Shown: positions 54,572 to 63,962 of the stretch, one piece after another | Numbering within the stretch: position 1 is the stretch's first letter | How the letters are laid out: each line of letters begins with the position of its first letter | NCBI RefSeq assembly: GCF_027568475.1 | Contig: NZ_JANKZG010000005.1 | Location: forward strand, 1-64,000 | From: Acinetobacter sp. HY1485 | GTDB lineage: Bacteria; Pseudomonadota; Gammaproteobacteria; Pseudomonadales; Moraxellaceae | Direction of reading: 5' to 3' | DNA: 64,000 nt | Position numbers and translations under genes: made by a program | The notes under the pieces: model-generated | Told to the model about the DNA's origin: nothing | The model's database searches: none | The model's input: the letters and a program-made list of their open reading frames with translations, nothing else

Positions 54572-56296
54572 TTATTCCTCAAAATTACGTTGGTGTAATT
54601 GATAATAAGCACCTTGTAACGCAATTAGTTCTTGATGCGTACCTTGCTCTACAATACGTCCCCGATCCATTACGACAATAATATCGGCATTTTCAATGGT
54701 TGATAAACGGTGCGCAATCACAATAGTCGTACGTTCTTGCATTGCTTGTTCAAATGCTTTTTGAATGAAATGTTCTGATTCGTTATCCAAAGCACTTGTT
54801 GCTTCATCTAAAATCAAAATTGGCGCATTTTTTAATATAGCACGTGCAATTGCAATACGTTGGCGCTGTCCACCTGATAGGTTTAAACCTTGTGCACCTA
54901 ATACAGTGTCATAACCTTGTGGTAAAGCCATAATAAAGTCATGCGCGTAAGCTGCTTTTGCTGCTGCAATAATGTCTTGATCTGATGCCCCTTGGAGTAA
55001 ACCATATGCAATATTATCTTTAACTGTACGGTCAAATAAAAAGACCTGCTGATTGACCATCGCAATTTGACCACGCAAATTGTTAAGCTCTATATCAGAA
55101 ATATTGTGCTGATCTAACTCAATAGTACCCGAGTGAATTTCTTGGAAACGTACTAATAAGTTAACAAGTGAGGTTTTTCCTGCCCCCGAACGCCCTACAA
55201 GTGCAACCGTTTGCCCTGCCTTAATATTTAAATTAAAGTCATGAATGGCATGTGAACCATCGGGATAAACCAAATTCACATTATCAAACCTCACATTACC
55301 ATGAAGTGTTGGTTTTAATGTACCTGTATTTTTTTCTTCTGGTAAATCTAATAACTCAAATACGGAATGTGCTGCTGCTAGCCCACGCTGTAATTTTTCA
55401 TTAACAGTCGTTAAGTTTTTAATAGGCTTACTTAACATACCTGCAGCAGTAATAAAAGCAATAAACTCAGCGGCAGATGTACCTCCTAAAACTTTCGGTT
55501 GTAATGCAATCCACATAATAATTGCCATTGCAATCGCCATAATCAGCTGTACCACAGGCGTATTTAATACATTTACAACTAAAAGCTTTAAACCACGTTT
55601 TAAATTTTCTTGTGAATAGCGATACAAGCGCTCTTCTTCAAGTTTTTGACCACCAAAGCCTTTAACAACGGTTTGCCCTAAAATAGACTCTTGTACAACA
55701 TGATTGACATCTCCCATAGTATCTTGTACTTGTGTAGAAAGCTTACGCATACGCTTTGCCGCTTTACGTACAACAAATCCAATTAAAGGGCCAAATACCA
55801 AAATAATAAGACTTAAACGCCAGTTTTGATAAACCAAATAGCTCAACAAACCTAGCGTAATCAAACCTTCTTTAACAATAATTTGTACAGACTCGGATGA
55901 TGCTGCTGTCAGCTGTTGAATATTAAACAATACTTTAGAGGTAATATGTCCACTTGAATTTTCTAAATAATAGTTTGGTGGTAAACGCAATAATTTAGAA
56001 AATACTTGTTCACGAATACTAAAAATTAAATTTCGTGAAATCACAGCTGAATAATAATCACCTAAAAATGAACCAACACCACGTACTAAAATTAGTAGCA
56101 CAACCAAAAAAGGAAACAAAGAAGTTTCGCTATGGTTTTGATGTTGAATCGCATTAATAATAAATTCGAGAAGTTTTGCAATAGAGACTTCGGTACTCGC
56201 GCTTAGTGCAAAACCAATGAATACGAGTACAGCATACCCCCAATACGGTTTTAAATAAGCCAATAAGCGAAAATAAATCTGAAAGTCTTGTTTCAC
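54572..56296 (-). CDS. msbA: Lipid A export ATP-binding/permease protein MsbA
   Basis: A 574-residue ABC exporter half. Six membrane helices fill about residues 20-310. The ATPase carries Walker A Gly-Arg-Ser-Gly-Ala-Gly-Lys-Thr-Ser, signature Leu-Ser-Gly-Gly-Gln-Arg-Gln-Arg and Walker B Ile-Leu-Ile-Leu-Asp-Glu-Ala-Thr-Ser-Ala-Leu-Asp. It flips lipid A-core across the inner membrane. It overlaps exbD by four bases and precedes lpxK by two. Confidence 0.95.
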   Translation of the reverse strand: MKQDFQIYFRLLAYLKPYWGYAVLVFIGFALSASTEVSIAKLLEFIINAIQHQNHSETSLFPFLVVLLILVRGVGSFLGDYYSAVISRNLIFSIREQVFSKLLRLPPNYYLENSSGHITSKVLFNIQQLTAASSESVQIIVKEGLITLGLLSYLVYQNWRLSLIILVFGPLIGFVVRKAAKRMRKLSTQVQDTMGDVNHVVQESILGQTVVKGFGGQKLEEERLYRYSQENLKRGLKLLVVNVLNTPVVQLIMAIAMAIIMWIALQPKVLGGTSAAEFIAFITAAGMLSKPIKNLTTVNEKLQRGLAAAHSVFELLDLPEEKNTGTLKPTLHGNVRFDNVNLVYPDGSHAIHDFNLNIKAGQTVALVGRSGAGKTSLVNLLVRFQEIHSGTIELDQHNISDIELNNLRGQIAMVNQQVFLFDRTVKDNIAYGLLQGASDQDIIAAAKAAYAHDFIMALPQGYDTVLGAQGLNLSGGQRQRIAIARAILKNAPILILDEATSALDNESEHFIQKAFEQAMQERTTIVIAHRLSTIENADIIVVMDRGRIVEQGTHQELIALQGAYYQLHQRNFEE

Positions 56297-56718
56297 GAAT
56301 AACCTCGGGTTGGTACTTTAGTACTAATATTGATATTCACAAAGCCAAGTTGCCCTGCAATATCCATCACACGGATAACATTTTGATGTGTTGCTTTAGC
56401 ATCGGCAGCAATTACAAACATTAAATCATGGCGACCATTCGATGCTTGCTTGATTGCCGTAGATAAATCAGCAGCATCTTGTGTTGAAAGTGCCTGCCCA
56501 TTTACCAAATAATGCCCACCTGAGTCTATCATAACCTCAATTTTTTGATCGTATTGTTTCGGTGGTACCCCTTGTGCATCAGGCAAGGTTAAGTTGATTC
56601 GGCTTTGCTGATAAAAGGTGGTAGATAACAATAAAAAAACTAAGACAAACAATAAACAATCAATGAGAGGCGTTAAATTAATATGAATATCTTCGACTTG
56701 AGTCCTTCTGAATTTCAT
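56293..56718 (-). CDS. exbD: ExbD/TolR-family protein
   Basis: A 141-residue protein with one N-terminal membrane helix carrying the essential Asp of Ile-Asp-Cys-Leu-Leu-Phe, and a periplasmic domain. With ExbB it uses the proton gradient to drive a TonB-type protein. The pair sits directly before msbA-lpxK, an order also seen in Pseudomonas. The window's two TonB receptors would need such a motor, although other copies may exist. Confidence 0.9.
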   Translation of the reverse strand: MKFRRTQVEDIHINLTPLIDCLLFVLVFLLLSTTFYQQSRINLTLPDAQGVPPKQYDQKIEVMIDSGGHYLVNGQALSTQDAADLSTAIKQASNGRHDLMFVIAADAKATHQNVIRVMDIAGQLGFVNINISTKVPTRGYS

Positions 56719-56721
56719 ACA

Positions 56722-57330
56722 TTATCCTTTACGTTTGTAAAAGAGTTGTGCATGAAACAAGGTTGCTTGCTGCTCAAGTTCCCCAATATATTCTTGTACC
56801 AACCGTTGAAAATAGCGATATGCGACTAATGCTGGGATTGCGACTACCATTCCCATAGCAGTTGCAATTAATGCTTTAGAAATACCTGGAATCATCAAAG
56901 TTGGGCTTGCAGCAGACCCCATATCTACCATCAAAAATGATTCAATAATACCAACGACCGTACCAAGCAGCCCTAATAAAGGCGAAACTGCACTCATTGT
57001 TCCTAAGAAATTGATATAACGCTCTAGCTCTTTAATTTCTATAGTTGCAGTAGCTTCCATTTGTGCACGTGCAAATTGATCTGATTCGTGACGATTCTCT
57101 AAGCCTGTTGTCAGAATTTGCCCAAGCGGACTTTGTGCTAATTTAGCATCTGCTTGTAAACTTTTCTGAATCATTTCAGGTGTACTTTTAGAGGTTACTT
57201 TTAGTTTTTTTGGAAAAATTAACGGATGTCTAAGGCGTATAAAACGCTCAATCATAATTGCAACTGTTAAAATAGAACATAAAAACAAAGGTAGCATTAA
57301 CCAGCCACCTGCTTTAAACAGTTCCCACAT
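56722..57330 (-). CDS. exbB: ExbB/MotA/TolQ-family proton channel
   Basis: A 202-residue inner-membrane protein with three membrane helices. The conserved Leu-Gly-Thr-Val-Val-Gly-Ile-Ile segment (about 123-130) and the Thr-Ala-Met-Gly-Met-Val-Val-Ala-Ile-Pro helix form the proton path. It partners with ExbD, which starts three bases after its stop. Start Met-Trp-Glu-Leu-Phe-Lys-Ala-Gly-Gly-Trp is typical of the family. Confidence 0.92.
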   Translation of the reverse strand: MWELFKAGGWLMLPLFLCSILTVAIMIERFIRLRHPLIFPKKLKVTSKSTPEMIQKSLQADAKLAQSPLGQILTTGLENRHESDQFARAQMEATATIEIKELERYINFLGTMSAVSPLLGLLGTVVGIIESFLMVDMGSAASPTLMIPGISKALIATAMGMVVAIPALVAYRYFQRLVQEYIGELEQQATLFHAQLFYKRKG

Positions 57331-57353
57331 ACTCTACTACCCCAAATACGGTA

Positions 57354-58244
57354 TTAATCCGCTAAACAAATATCTAAAATGCCATCTAGTTCATCTAAAG
57401 AGTGATAGTGAATCACTAATTTACCTTTGCCTTGCGCATTATAATCAATCTTTACATCTGCATTAAAGCGTTCAGAGAGCCTTTGGGTAAGCTGTTGCAC
57501 ATCAGGTGCAGGTTGTATTTTTACTTTTTCTGATTTTGGCGTATTTAAGTCTCTGACTAATTGCTCTGTTTGACGTACAGATAAACTTTTTTCAACCACT
57601 AAGTTTGCAATGGTTTGCTGTTCTTTAGTTTTTAAAGTGAGTATGGCACGGGCATGCCCCATGTCTAATACACCCTCTTGCATCAGATCTTTAACAGCAT
57701 CATCTAATGTTAACAAACGTAATAAATTACTAATTGTAGTGCGCGCTTTACCCACCGTATCTGCAATTTCTTGATGGCTCAAACCAAATTCTTCATTAAA
57801 ACGCTGTAAAGCAAGTGCCTGATCAATTGGGTTTAAATCTTGACGTTGAATGTTCTCAATTAAAGCTAAAGCAATTGCAACTTGATCATTTAATGAGCGC
57901 ACAATCGCAGGAATTTGAGTCAAGCCTGCTAATTGTGCTGCTCGCCAACGACGCTCACCTGCAATAATTTCATAAGGATGTGCTTCGTCATTTGTAACAG
58001 GACGAATCACAATAGGCTGCATTACCCCATGTTTTTTAATAGATGCCGACAGGTCTTTTAAATCTTCTTCACGGATAACACGGCGCGGCTGATATGTTCC
58101 ACGCTTTAAAAGCTGAACATCAATATTTTTAAGTTGACCTTGATCCTGTGCTTGTTCTTCTATTTTTAATTTTTCTTTTTGAATTGAACCCAATAGTGCA
58201 TCTAAACCACGCCCTTTTGCCAATCCACGCTTTTTTACTGCCAT
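57354..58244 (-). CDS. parB: Chromosome-partitioning protein ParB
   Basis: A 296-residue ParB. It starts Ala-Lys-Gly-Arg-Gly-Leu-Asp-Ala-Leu-Leu-Gly, has the CTP-binding motif Gly-Glu-Arg-Arg-Trp-Arg-Ala, a helix-turn-helix (His-Gln-Glu-Ile-Ala-Asp-Thr-Val-Gly-Lys) and a C-terminal dimer domain. ATG 58244 is chosen, five bases from the parA stop; an upstream frame that starts at 58523 would overlap parA by 275 bp. It binds parS sites near the origin. No parS was identified here. Confidence 0.94.
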   Translation of the reverse strand: MAVKKRGLAKGRGLDALLGSIQKEKLKIEEQAQDQGQLKNIDVQLLKRGTYQPRRVIREEDLKDLSASIKKHGVMQPIVIRPVTNDEAHPYEIIAGERRWRAAQLAGLTQIPAIVRSLNDQVAIALALIENIQRQDLNPIDQALALQRFNEEFGLSHQEIADTVGKARTTISNLLRLLTLDDAVKDLMQEGVLDMGHARAILTLKTKEQQTIANLVVEKSLSVRQTEQLVRDLNTPKSEKVKIQPAPDVQQLTQRLSERFNADVKIDYNAQGKGKLVIHYHSLDELDGILDICLAD

Positions 58245-58248
58245 GATG

Positions 58249-59013
58249 TTACCCTTTATTTTTTTGAATAATTTCTTGTGCAAGCTCAATATATGCTTTT
58301 GCACCTTTTGATCTTTTTTCAAAATACAACACAGGGACACCATGGGCTGGTGCTTCTGCAAGACGTACATTTCTTGGAATGAACGTATTATAAAGTTTTG
58401 ATCCAAAGTATTCTTGTAATTCAGCCGAAACATCACGTGTAAGCGCATTACGTCCGTCATACATTGTACGAAGTACACCAATAATGCTGAGGTTTGGATT
58501 AAGCCCTTCTTGTATACGGTCAATGGTTTGTGTTAAATCTGCCAACCCTTCAAGTGCATAATATTCACATTGCATTGGAATAATTACACCATCAACTGCT
58601 GTCATTGCATTAACAGTAATCAAACTTAAACTAGGTGCACAATCGACAATAATATAATCAAATTGGTGACTTACAGCCTGTAACGCATTTTTTAAAATAA
58701 ATTCACGTTTTTCTTGCTCTGCAATCGCAAGTTCAACGCCTGCTAGGTCACGGTTAGCACCTAATACGCTATAACCCACTTCTGTTTGCATCAATGCAGT
58801 TTCAATCGGTGCTTCACCTAGAAGTACGTCTGTTACAGAATAAAGCAAATCATTCTTTTGAACACCCGAACCCATGGTTGCATTACCTTGTGGATCCATA
58901 TCAATAAGTAAAACACGTTGCTCTAGATGAGCTAAAGATGCTGCAAGATTAACAGCGGTTGTTGTTTTACCTACACCACCTTTTTGATTTGCAACTGCAA
59001 TAATATGAGCCAT
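58249..59013 (-). CDS. parA: Chromosome-partitioning ATPase ParA
   Basis: A 254-residue ParA/Soj ATPase with the deviant Walker A Lys-Gly-Gly-Val-Gly-Lys-Thr-Thr-Thr (10-18) and Ile-Asp-Met-Asp-Pro-Gln-Gly-Asn. With ParB it moves replication origins apart. The rsmG-parA-parB order is the usual one near the chromosomal origin, which argues that this is the chromosomal and not a plasmid system. Confidence 0.95.
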   Translation of the reverse strand: MAHIIAVANQKGGVGKTTTAVNLAASLAHLEQRVLLIDMDPQGNATMGSGVQKNDLLYSVTDVLLGEAPIETALMQTEVGYSVLGANRDLAGVELAIAEQEKREFILKNALQAVSHQFDYIIVDCAPSLSLITVNAMTAVDGVIIPMQCEYYALEGLADLTQTIDRIQEGLNPNLSIIGVLRTMYDGRNALTRDVSAELQEYFGSKLYNTFIPRNVRLAEAPAHGVPVLYFEKRSKGAKAYIELAQEIIQKNKG

Positions 59014-59027
59014 GATTTAATCCTATT

Positions 59028-59657
59028 TTATTTATTTTTAAGCATAATTAAATGGCGTTGTTCATCTAATCTTGGTACACGTAATGCAATCGTTTGTTGG
59101 TCAAACTGTGAAAGTGTTGCCATTTCTTCTTCAGGCACAACACCCTTCATGGCACAAATAATACTAGAGTCATGCATATACGGTTGTGATGCATCAACAA
59201 AATCAATAAGTGAAGCAAATGCACGACTGGTAATCACATCAAATTTACCGAGTTTTTCAATGGCATCAGTATCTTCAACGCGTGTCTGAACGGCAACTAC
59301 ATTTTTAAGTTTCAGATCTGCAATAAACTGTTTTAAGAATCGAATTTTTTTACCATTAGAATCCAAAAGAACACATTCACGTTCAGGTTGGCACAAAGCA
59401 ATGATCATACCTGGCATGCCACCGCCTGTTCCAATATCAAGTAACCGCCCTTTTGGTAGGTCATTTAAAATACTAAGGCTATCTAGTAAATGTTTAACTA
59501 ACATTTCTTTAGGATCACGGATTGCAGTAAGGTTATATGCTTTATTCCAAAGCACTAATGCATCTTGATATTTCAATAATAAATTAAGTGACTCATCACT
59601 GAGTTGAAGTCCCAGCGCTTGAGCGCCTTTTTTTAATTCCTGAAAAAAAAGATGCAT
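59028..59657 (-). CDS. rsmG: 16S rRNA (guanine-527-N7)-methyltransferase RsmG
   Basis: A 209-residue SAM enzyme that methylates G527 in 16S rRNA (loss gives low-level streptomycin resistance). The SAM loop Asp-Ile-Gly-Thr-Gly-Gly-Gly-Met-Pro-Gly (about 72-81) and Thr-Ser-Arg-Ala-Phe-Ala are typical. It directly precedes parA. mnmG, often upstream, is not in this window. Confidence 0.94.
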   Translation of the reverse strand: MHLFFQELKKGAQALGLQLSDESLNLLLKYQDALVLWNKAYNLTAIRDPKEMLVKHLLDSLSILNDLPKGRLLDIGTGGGMPGMIIALCQPERECVLLDSNGKKIRFLKQFIADLKLKNVVAVQTRVEDTDAIEKLGKFDVITSRAFASLIDFVDASQPYMHDSSIICAMKGVVPEEEMATLSQFDQQTIALRVPRLDEQRHLIMLKNK

Positions 59658-59730
59658 ATAATTAAACTCATTTTTGCAATTTAAAGCGAAGTATAACCAT
59701 TTATATTCAAAAGCGCAGTATTTTATCTAC

Positions 59731-60405
59731 TCATTTAAGCATTTGATCTAACGCTTGTAATCGTTCAGGTGTACCAACATCTACCCAAGATGCTGTCATT
59801 TTTTCACCACTGATTTTTCCCTGTTGCATTGCTTGTTTGAGTAACGGAGCAAGTGGTTGTTTGCCGTGTGATAAACCTTTAAACATTTGAGGCGAAATGA
59901 GCGCAATACCACTATAAGTTAATGCCTCACCTGTTTGTTGTTGCTCAAAAGTACTAAGGCGACCACCATTAAGCGTAAAATCACCTTGAGTATGCTGAGG
60001 TGGGTTTTGCACTAAAATCAAATGCGCTAAATCATCGTTAAGCTGATGCGTGAGCAAAGGTTCAAAATTGTATGTTGTCCATACATCACCATTCACCAAA
60101 ATAAAAGGAGCAGTTCCTAATAACGGCAATGCATTAATAATTCCACCTGCCGTTTCTAATCCCTCCTTTTCATGCGACCATAAAATTTCGACACCCCACT
60201 GCTTGCCATTACCCAAATAATCCACAAGCTTTTCTGCAAGCCAAGCCGTATTAATTACAATTTGGGTAACACCAATTCTTTTCAGGTTTTCAATATGCCA
60301 TACAATAAGCGGTTTATTTCCCACTTCTAGCAATGGTTTAGGGGTATGTAGCGTTAACGGACGCATACGATTTCCTAGCCCTGCTGCCAAAATCATCGCT
60401 TTCAT
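59731..60405 (-). CDS. murU: N-acetylmuramate alpha-1-phosphate uridylyltransferase MurU
   Basis: A 224-residue sugar-1-phosphate nucleotidyltransferase. Ala-Ala-Gly-Leu-Gly-Asn-Arg-Met-Arg-Pro-Leu-Thr (residues 7-18) is the nucleotide loop, and Val-Asn-Gly-Asp-Val supplies the metal Asp. Coupled to the kinase gene beside it, it fits MurU of the cell-wall recycling route that yields UDP-MurNAc without fosfomycin-sensitive MurA. That pathway is known in Pseudomonas and Acinetobacter. Confidence 0.9.
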   Translation of the reverse strand: MKAMILAAGLGNRMRPLTLHTPKPLLEVGNKPLIVWHIENLKRIGVTQIVINTAWLAEKLVDYLGNGKQWGVEILWSHEKEGLETAGGIINALPLLGTAPFILVNGDVWTTYNFEPLLTHQLNDDLAHLILVQNPPQHTQGDFTLNGGRLSTFEQQQTGEALTYSGIALISPQMFKGLSHGKQPLAPLLKQAMQQGKISGEKMTASWVDVGTPERLQALDQMLK

Positions 60406-61409
60406 ACAGCATAGCTCCCATACTTTTGTGTAAAGTTTGGCATCACTCGTGCTTGCATAAACTCAATAAATGGTTGAAGTTCTGTATAATCTTTTGCTTG
60501 ATTGAGCACATACCACATCACACGTGGTAAATCTTTTAAATAACCATCTTTTCCATCGCGCTCAAATAAACGTACAAAAATGCCTAAAATTTTAATGTGA
60601 CGTTGCATTGCCATGAAATCAGCATCACGTTTAAACTGCTCAAATGTACGATCTTTTTGTGGTGGTAACAGTGCATAAAATTCTTTAAACCAAGCTTCTA
60701 CTTGTGTTGGTTCCCACTGCACATAAGCATCACGCGTAATTGAAATTAAATCGTATGTATCTGCACCAATGACGGCATCTTGAAAATCAATGATACCTAA
60801 CTGTTTTTCATTTTTTAGTTGCATCAAATTACGACTATGAAAATCACGATGTACAATTACTTGCGGTTGTTGAACTGCATTAGCTGCTAAAATCTCAAAC
60901 GTTTTTTGCACTACAGCCTGTTCATTTTGTGCTAAGTCAATATTCAATGATGGGAAAAACCACTGTGTGAGCAATTCCATCTCTGATATTAATTTTTCAT
61001 ACGAATAAATAGGAAGTTGTTGACCGCCATCAATGTTTTGTAATTGGATTAATTGGTTAAATGCTTGGGTATAGTATTCATCCACCGTGTCTGTTGTTAG
61101 TAAATGGCTTAGCATTACATCACCAAAATCTTCAAGCAACAAAAAGCCAAGCGCTAAATCTTTTGCCACAATATGTGGAACACGTACGCCTTTTTGGTCT
61201 AAAAACTCATCAATACTCACAAAAGGCACACAATCTTCTTGTTCAGGAGGTGCATCCATGAGCATAAATGATTTATTATTTTGAGTAACGCGCGCATAGC
61301 GGCGGAAGCTTGCATCTCCTGCTAAATAGTTGATTTCAAATTGGTCTGAACGAAGCACGGCTTCTAACCATGCTTGTATTAATTGTGCACGTTGTGTATT
61401 CATTTGCAA
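60402..61409 (-). CDS. amgK: N-acetylmuramate/N-acetylglucosamine kinase AmgK
   Basis: A 335-residue aminoglycoside-phosphotransferase-fold kinase. His-Arg-Asp-Phe-His-Ser-Arg-Asn-Leu (catalytic) and Ile-Ile-Asp-Phe-Gln-Asp-Ala (metal) are intact. AmgK phosphorylates recycled MurNAc at the anomeric position; MurU (overlap ATGA) then makes UDP-MurNAc. It is divergent from lptD, as in Pseudomonas. Confidence 0.9.
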   Translation of the reverse strand: MQMNTQRAQLIQAWLEAVLRSDQFEINYLAGDASFRRYARVTQNNKSFMLMDAPPEQEDCVPFVSIDEFLDQKGVRVPHIVAKDLALGFLLLEDFGDVMLSHLLTTDTVDEYYTQAFNQLIQLQNIDGGQQLPIYSYEKLISEMELLTQWFFPSLNIDLAQNEQAVVQKTFEILAANAVQQPQVIVHRDFHSRNLMQLKNEKQLGIIDFQDAVIGADTYDLISITRDAYVQWEPTQVEAWFKEFYALLPPQKDRTFEQFKRDADFMAMQRHIKILGIFVRLFERDGKDGYLKDLPRVMWYVLNQAKDYTELQPFIEFMQARVMPNFTQKYGSYAV

Positions 61410-61523
61410 AATATTCTAATACAGGCTGAATTTTTAAAGGGCTAAGTGTAGCCACTTATCGACTTTTTCTCTATGATGCAATAATAATTAATTGCAAAAA
61501 AGCATACTTGGTTAATGAGACAA

Positions 61524-63962
61524 ATGAAGCAACAGTTTAAATTTAATCCTTTAGCAACTGCGATTTTGACACTTTTATGCGGTGGCTCCTTACAATCAAG
61601 CTATGCTGCTGATTCAGTTTCAGACGTGACAAATGAACAGCTTAAGCAAAAATTGAATGAAACCTACGCAGGACAGTCATTTTTTGATGAGTACTATGTA
61701 GATAGCCAAAGCGAACAAGCACAAGTTCGCCCTCAAAATAAACAATTTTCTCCTTACTGTAAGGGGGCTTGGGTCACACCTCTTCCACCAACAAAAGAAA
61801 AAACGACAACCCCTAATGACTCACCGACACATGCTGTCGCAGATTATGCACATTACAACCCAAATGGTGAGTCTTTATTAAAAGGTAATGTGATTCTAGA
61901 TCAAGAAGGTCGCCAAGTTCGTGCTAATGAACTCACAATTGATCAAACACAAACCTATGCACATGCACAAGGTGACGTACAACTTGCTCAAAATGGATTA
62001 GTGTCGCAAAGTCAAAATATTGATTACAACTTAAAAGATCAAACAGGAAATTTAAAAGACAGTTTTTATATTTCTGAAGAAAACCATGCACATGGACACG
62101 CAGATTATATTGACCGTACTTCGGCAAATCGCATTATTTTAGAAAATGCAACCTATACAACATGTGCACCAGAAAAAGCACCCGATTGGAAGTTAACGGC
62201 TAAAAAGATTGAACTTAATCAAGAGACAGGACGAGGTATTACACGCAATACCAAACTTTATATAAAAGATGTGCCTGTGATGGCACTTCCTTACTATAAT
62301 TTTCCAATTGATGATCGCCGTACAACAGGGTTACTTACACCGAGTTTTGGCTGGACAAGCGATGGTGGTCTACAACTTTCACTGCCTATTTATTTAAATC
62401 TTGCACCAAATTATGATGCAACTGTGACGCCACGTTACTTAAATAACCATGGTGCAATGATTGAAGGAAATCTTCGATACAAAACACAAAATTTTGGTGA
62501 AGGTACAATTTCAGGCGGTTACCTGCCTGATGATAAAGACTATAATAAGCAAGATCGTAAAGCGCTCAAAATTTTACATAACTGGACATTAGATAAGTAC
62601 TTATCTGCAAACTTAGAATATAACTACGTTTCAGATATTGATTATTTATATGATCTCAACAATGATCCAAATATTTCAACCGATTTAAATCAGAAACGTC
62701 TGCTTCAACTGAATTTTGCAAATGCAATTCCAGGTTTAGATGCTTCTCTTAAAGTTGAACAATATCAAACACTAGACAAAACGCTTGCAGATAAAGATAA
62801 ACCTTACGCACGCCTGCCTCAATTTTTGCTCAATTACAAATCAACCAATCCCGAAGGTTGGCAAGTTGAATATCATAATGATACTGCTTATTTCAAAAAG
62901 AGTATTGATGACAATAGTTCACTAGAGGATAGTGGAACACGTTTTTATAACTCACTTGCTACACGCTACAATTTTAGAACACCATGGGCATTTGTTATTC
63001 CTGAAGCATCTATACGTAGTTTAAACTACTACTATGATCAAGATGCTAGTACTGCACGTGGTCTATCAGGTGGAACAAAAACAAAAACCGCTATCGTACC
63101 GCAGTTTACTTTAGATAGTGGTTTAAACTTTGAAAAACAGGGAATAAATTATTTACAAACGCTAACACCACGTTTGTTTTATGCTTATTCACCTTACGAA
63201 GAACAAAATAATTATCCTAATTTTGACACGACAACATCATCTATCAGTTACGATCAACTTTTCAGTCCTTATCGCTTCTATGGACATGATCGTTTAGATG
63301 ATAATAACTTTATGTCATTAGGCATTAGTTACAGTCTATTTAATAACCAAGGATTAGAGCGTTTAAAAGCAGCGGTTGGTCAAAGTATTTATTTTTCTGA
63401 TCGTCGTGTAATTTTAGATAGTTCAGATAATATTCAAACAGAACGTACTTCCGACCCAGTTTTTGCTCTTTCTAGTCAAATTTCTGATCATTTTACTCTT
63501 GCATCAAATGCTGCATTTGATGGACATACCTTATCACAAGGTAATTTTCAAGCTTACTATTCCGGTAATGACGGAAAGATCTACAACTTAGGCTATTATA
63601 AACGAAAACAAGTGAATAATACCCAACTTACCTATGATCAAGTCGTTGCATCTTTTATACAACCTGTACAAGATAATTGGCGTATTATCGGGCACGTTCA
63701 ATACGATATTGATCACCATCTTGCCCGCGAGTATTTACTTGGTGTGAATTACGAGTCTTGCTGTTGGGCAGTTTCTGTCTATGGACGTTCTTACTTTAAT
63801 GATCTTGATGATGTAACACAATCAGGTGTAAAACGAAAAAATGCAGTGATGGCAGAATTTACACTCAAAGGATTAGGCGCATTTAATAACCGCCTTGCTT
63901 CGTTACTTGAACAAAGAATTACTGGTTTTAATAAATCTAATCAAACTTGGACACAACCTTAA
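61524..63962 (+). CDS. lptD: LPS-assembly protein LptD
   Basis: An 812-residue outer-membrane protein that inserts LPS into the outer leaflet. A signal peptide (ending near Ser-Ser-Tyr-Ala) precedes an N-terminal OstA-type beta-jellyroll (about 100-240) and a large 26-strand barrel. Four cysteines for the two disulfides are in place: Pro-Tyr-Cys-Lys-Gly, Thr-Thr-Cys-Ala-Pro, and the Cys-Cys pair in Glu-Ser-Cys-Cys-Trp near the end. ATG 61515 adds three residues and is an equal alternative. surA follows with a TAATG overlap. Confidence 0.95.
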   Translation: MKQQFKFNPLATAILTLLCGGSLQSSYAADSVSDVTNEQLKQKLNETYAGQSFFDEYYVDSQSEQAQVRPQNKQFSPYCKGAWVTPLPPTKEKTTTPNDSPTHAVADYAHYNPNGESLLKGNVILDQEGRQVRANELTIDQTQTYAHAQGDVQLAQNGLVSQSQNIDYNLKDQTGNLKDSFYISEENHAHGHADYIDRTSANRIILENATYTTCAPEKAPDWKLTAKKIELNQETGRGITRNTKLYIKDVPVMALPYYNFPIDDRRTTGLLTPSFGWTSDGGLQLSLPIYLNLAPNYDATVTPRYLNNHGAMIEGNLRYKTQNFGEGTISGGYLPDDKDYNKQDRKALKILHNWTLDKYLSANLEYNYVSDIDYLYDLNNDPNISTDLNQKRLLQLNFANAIPGLDASLKVEQYQTLDKTLADKDKPYARLPQFLLNYKSTNPEGWQVEYHNDTAYFKKSIDDNSSLEDSGTRFYNSLATRYNFRTPWAFVIPEASIRSLNYYYDQDASTARGLSGGTKTKTAIVPQFTLDSGLNFEKQGINYLQTLTPRLFYAYSPYEEQNNYPNFDTTTSSISYDQLFSPYRFYGHDRLDDNNFMSLGISYSLFNNQGLERLKAAVGQSIYFSDRRVILDSSDNIQTERTSDPVFALSSQISDHFTLASNAAFDGHTLSQGNFQAYYSGNDGKIYNLGYYKRKQVNNTQLTYDQVVASFIQPVQDNWRIIGHVQYDIDHHLAREYLLGVNYESCCWAVSVYGRSYFNDLDDVTQSGVKRKNAVMAEFTLKGLGAFNNRLASLLEQRITGFNKSNQTWTQP

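Noticed and set aside
58245..58523. N-terminal extension of the ParB frame
   Set aside because: It lies inside parA in another frame; ParB proteins start at the Ala-Lys-Gly-Arg-Gly-Leu segment.
57354..59013. parA-parB as evidence of an integrated plasmid
   Set aside because: rsmG directly precedes parA and the flanks are core genes, the standard chromosomal arrangement.
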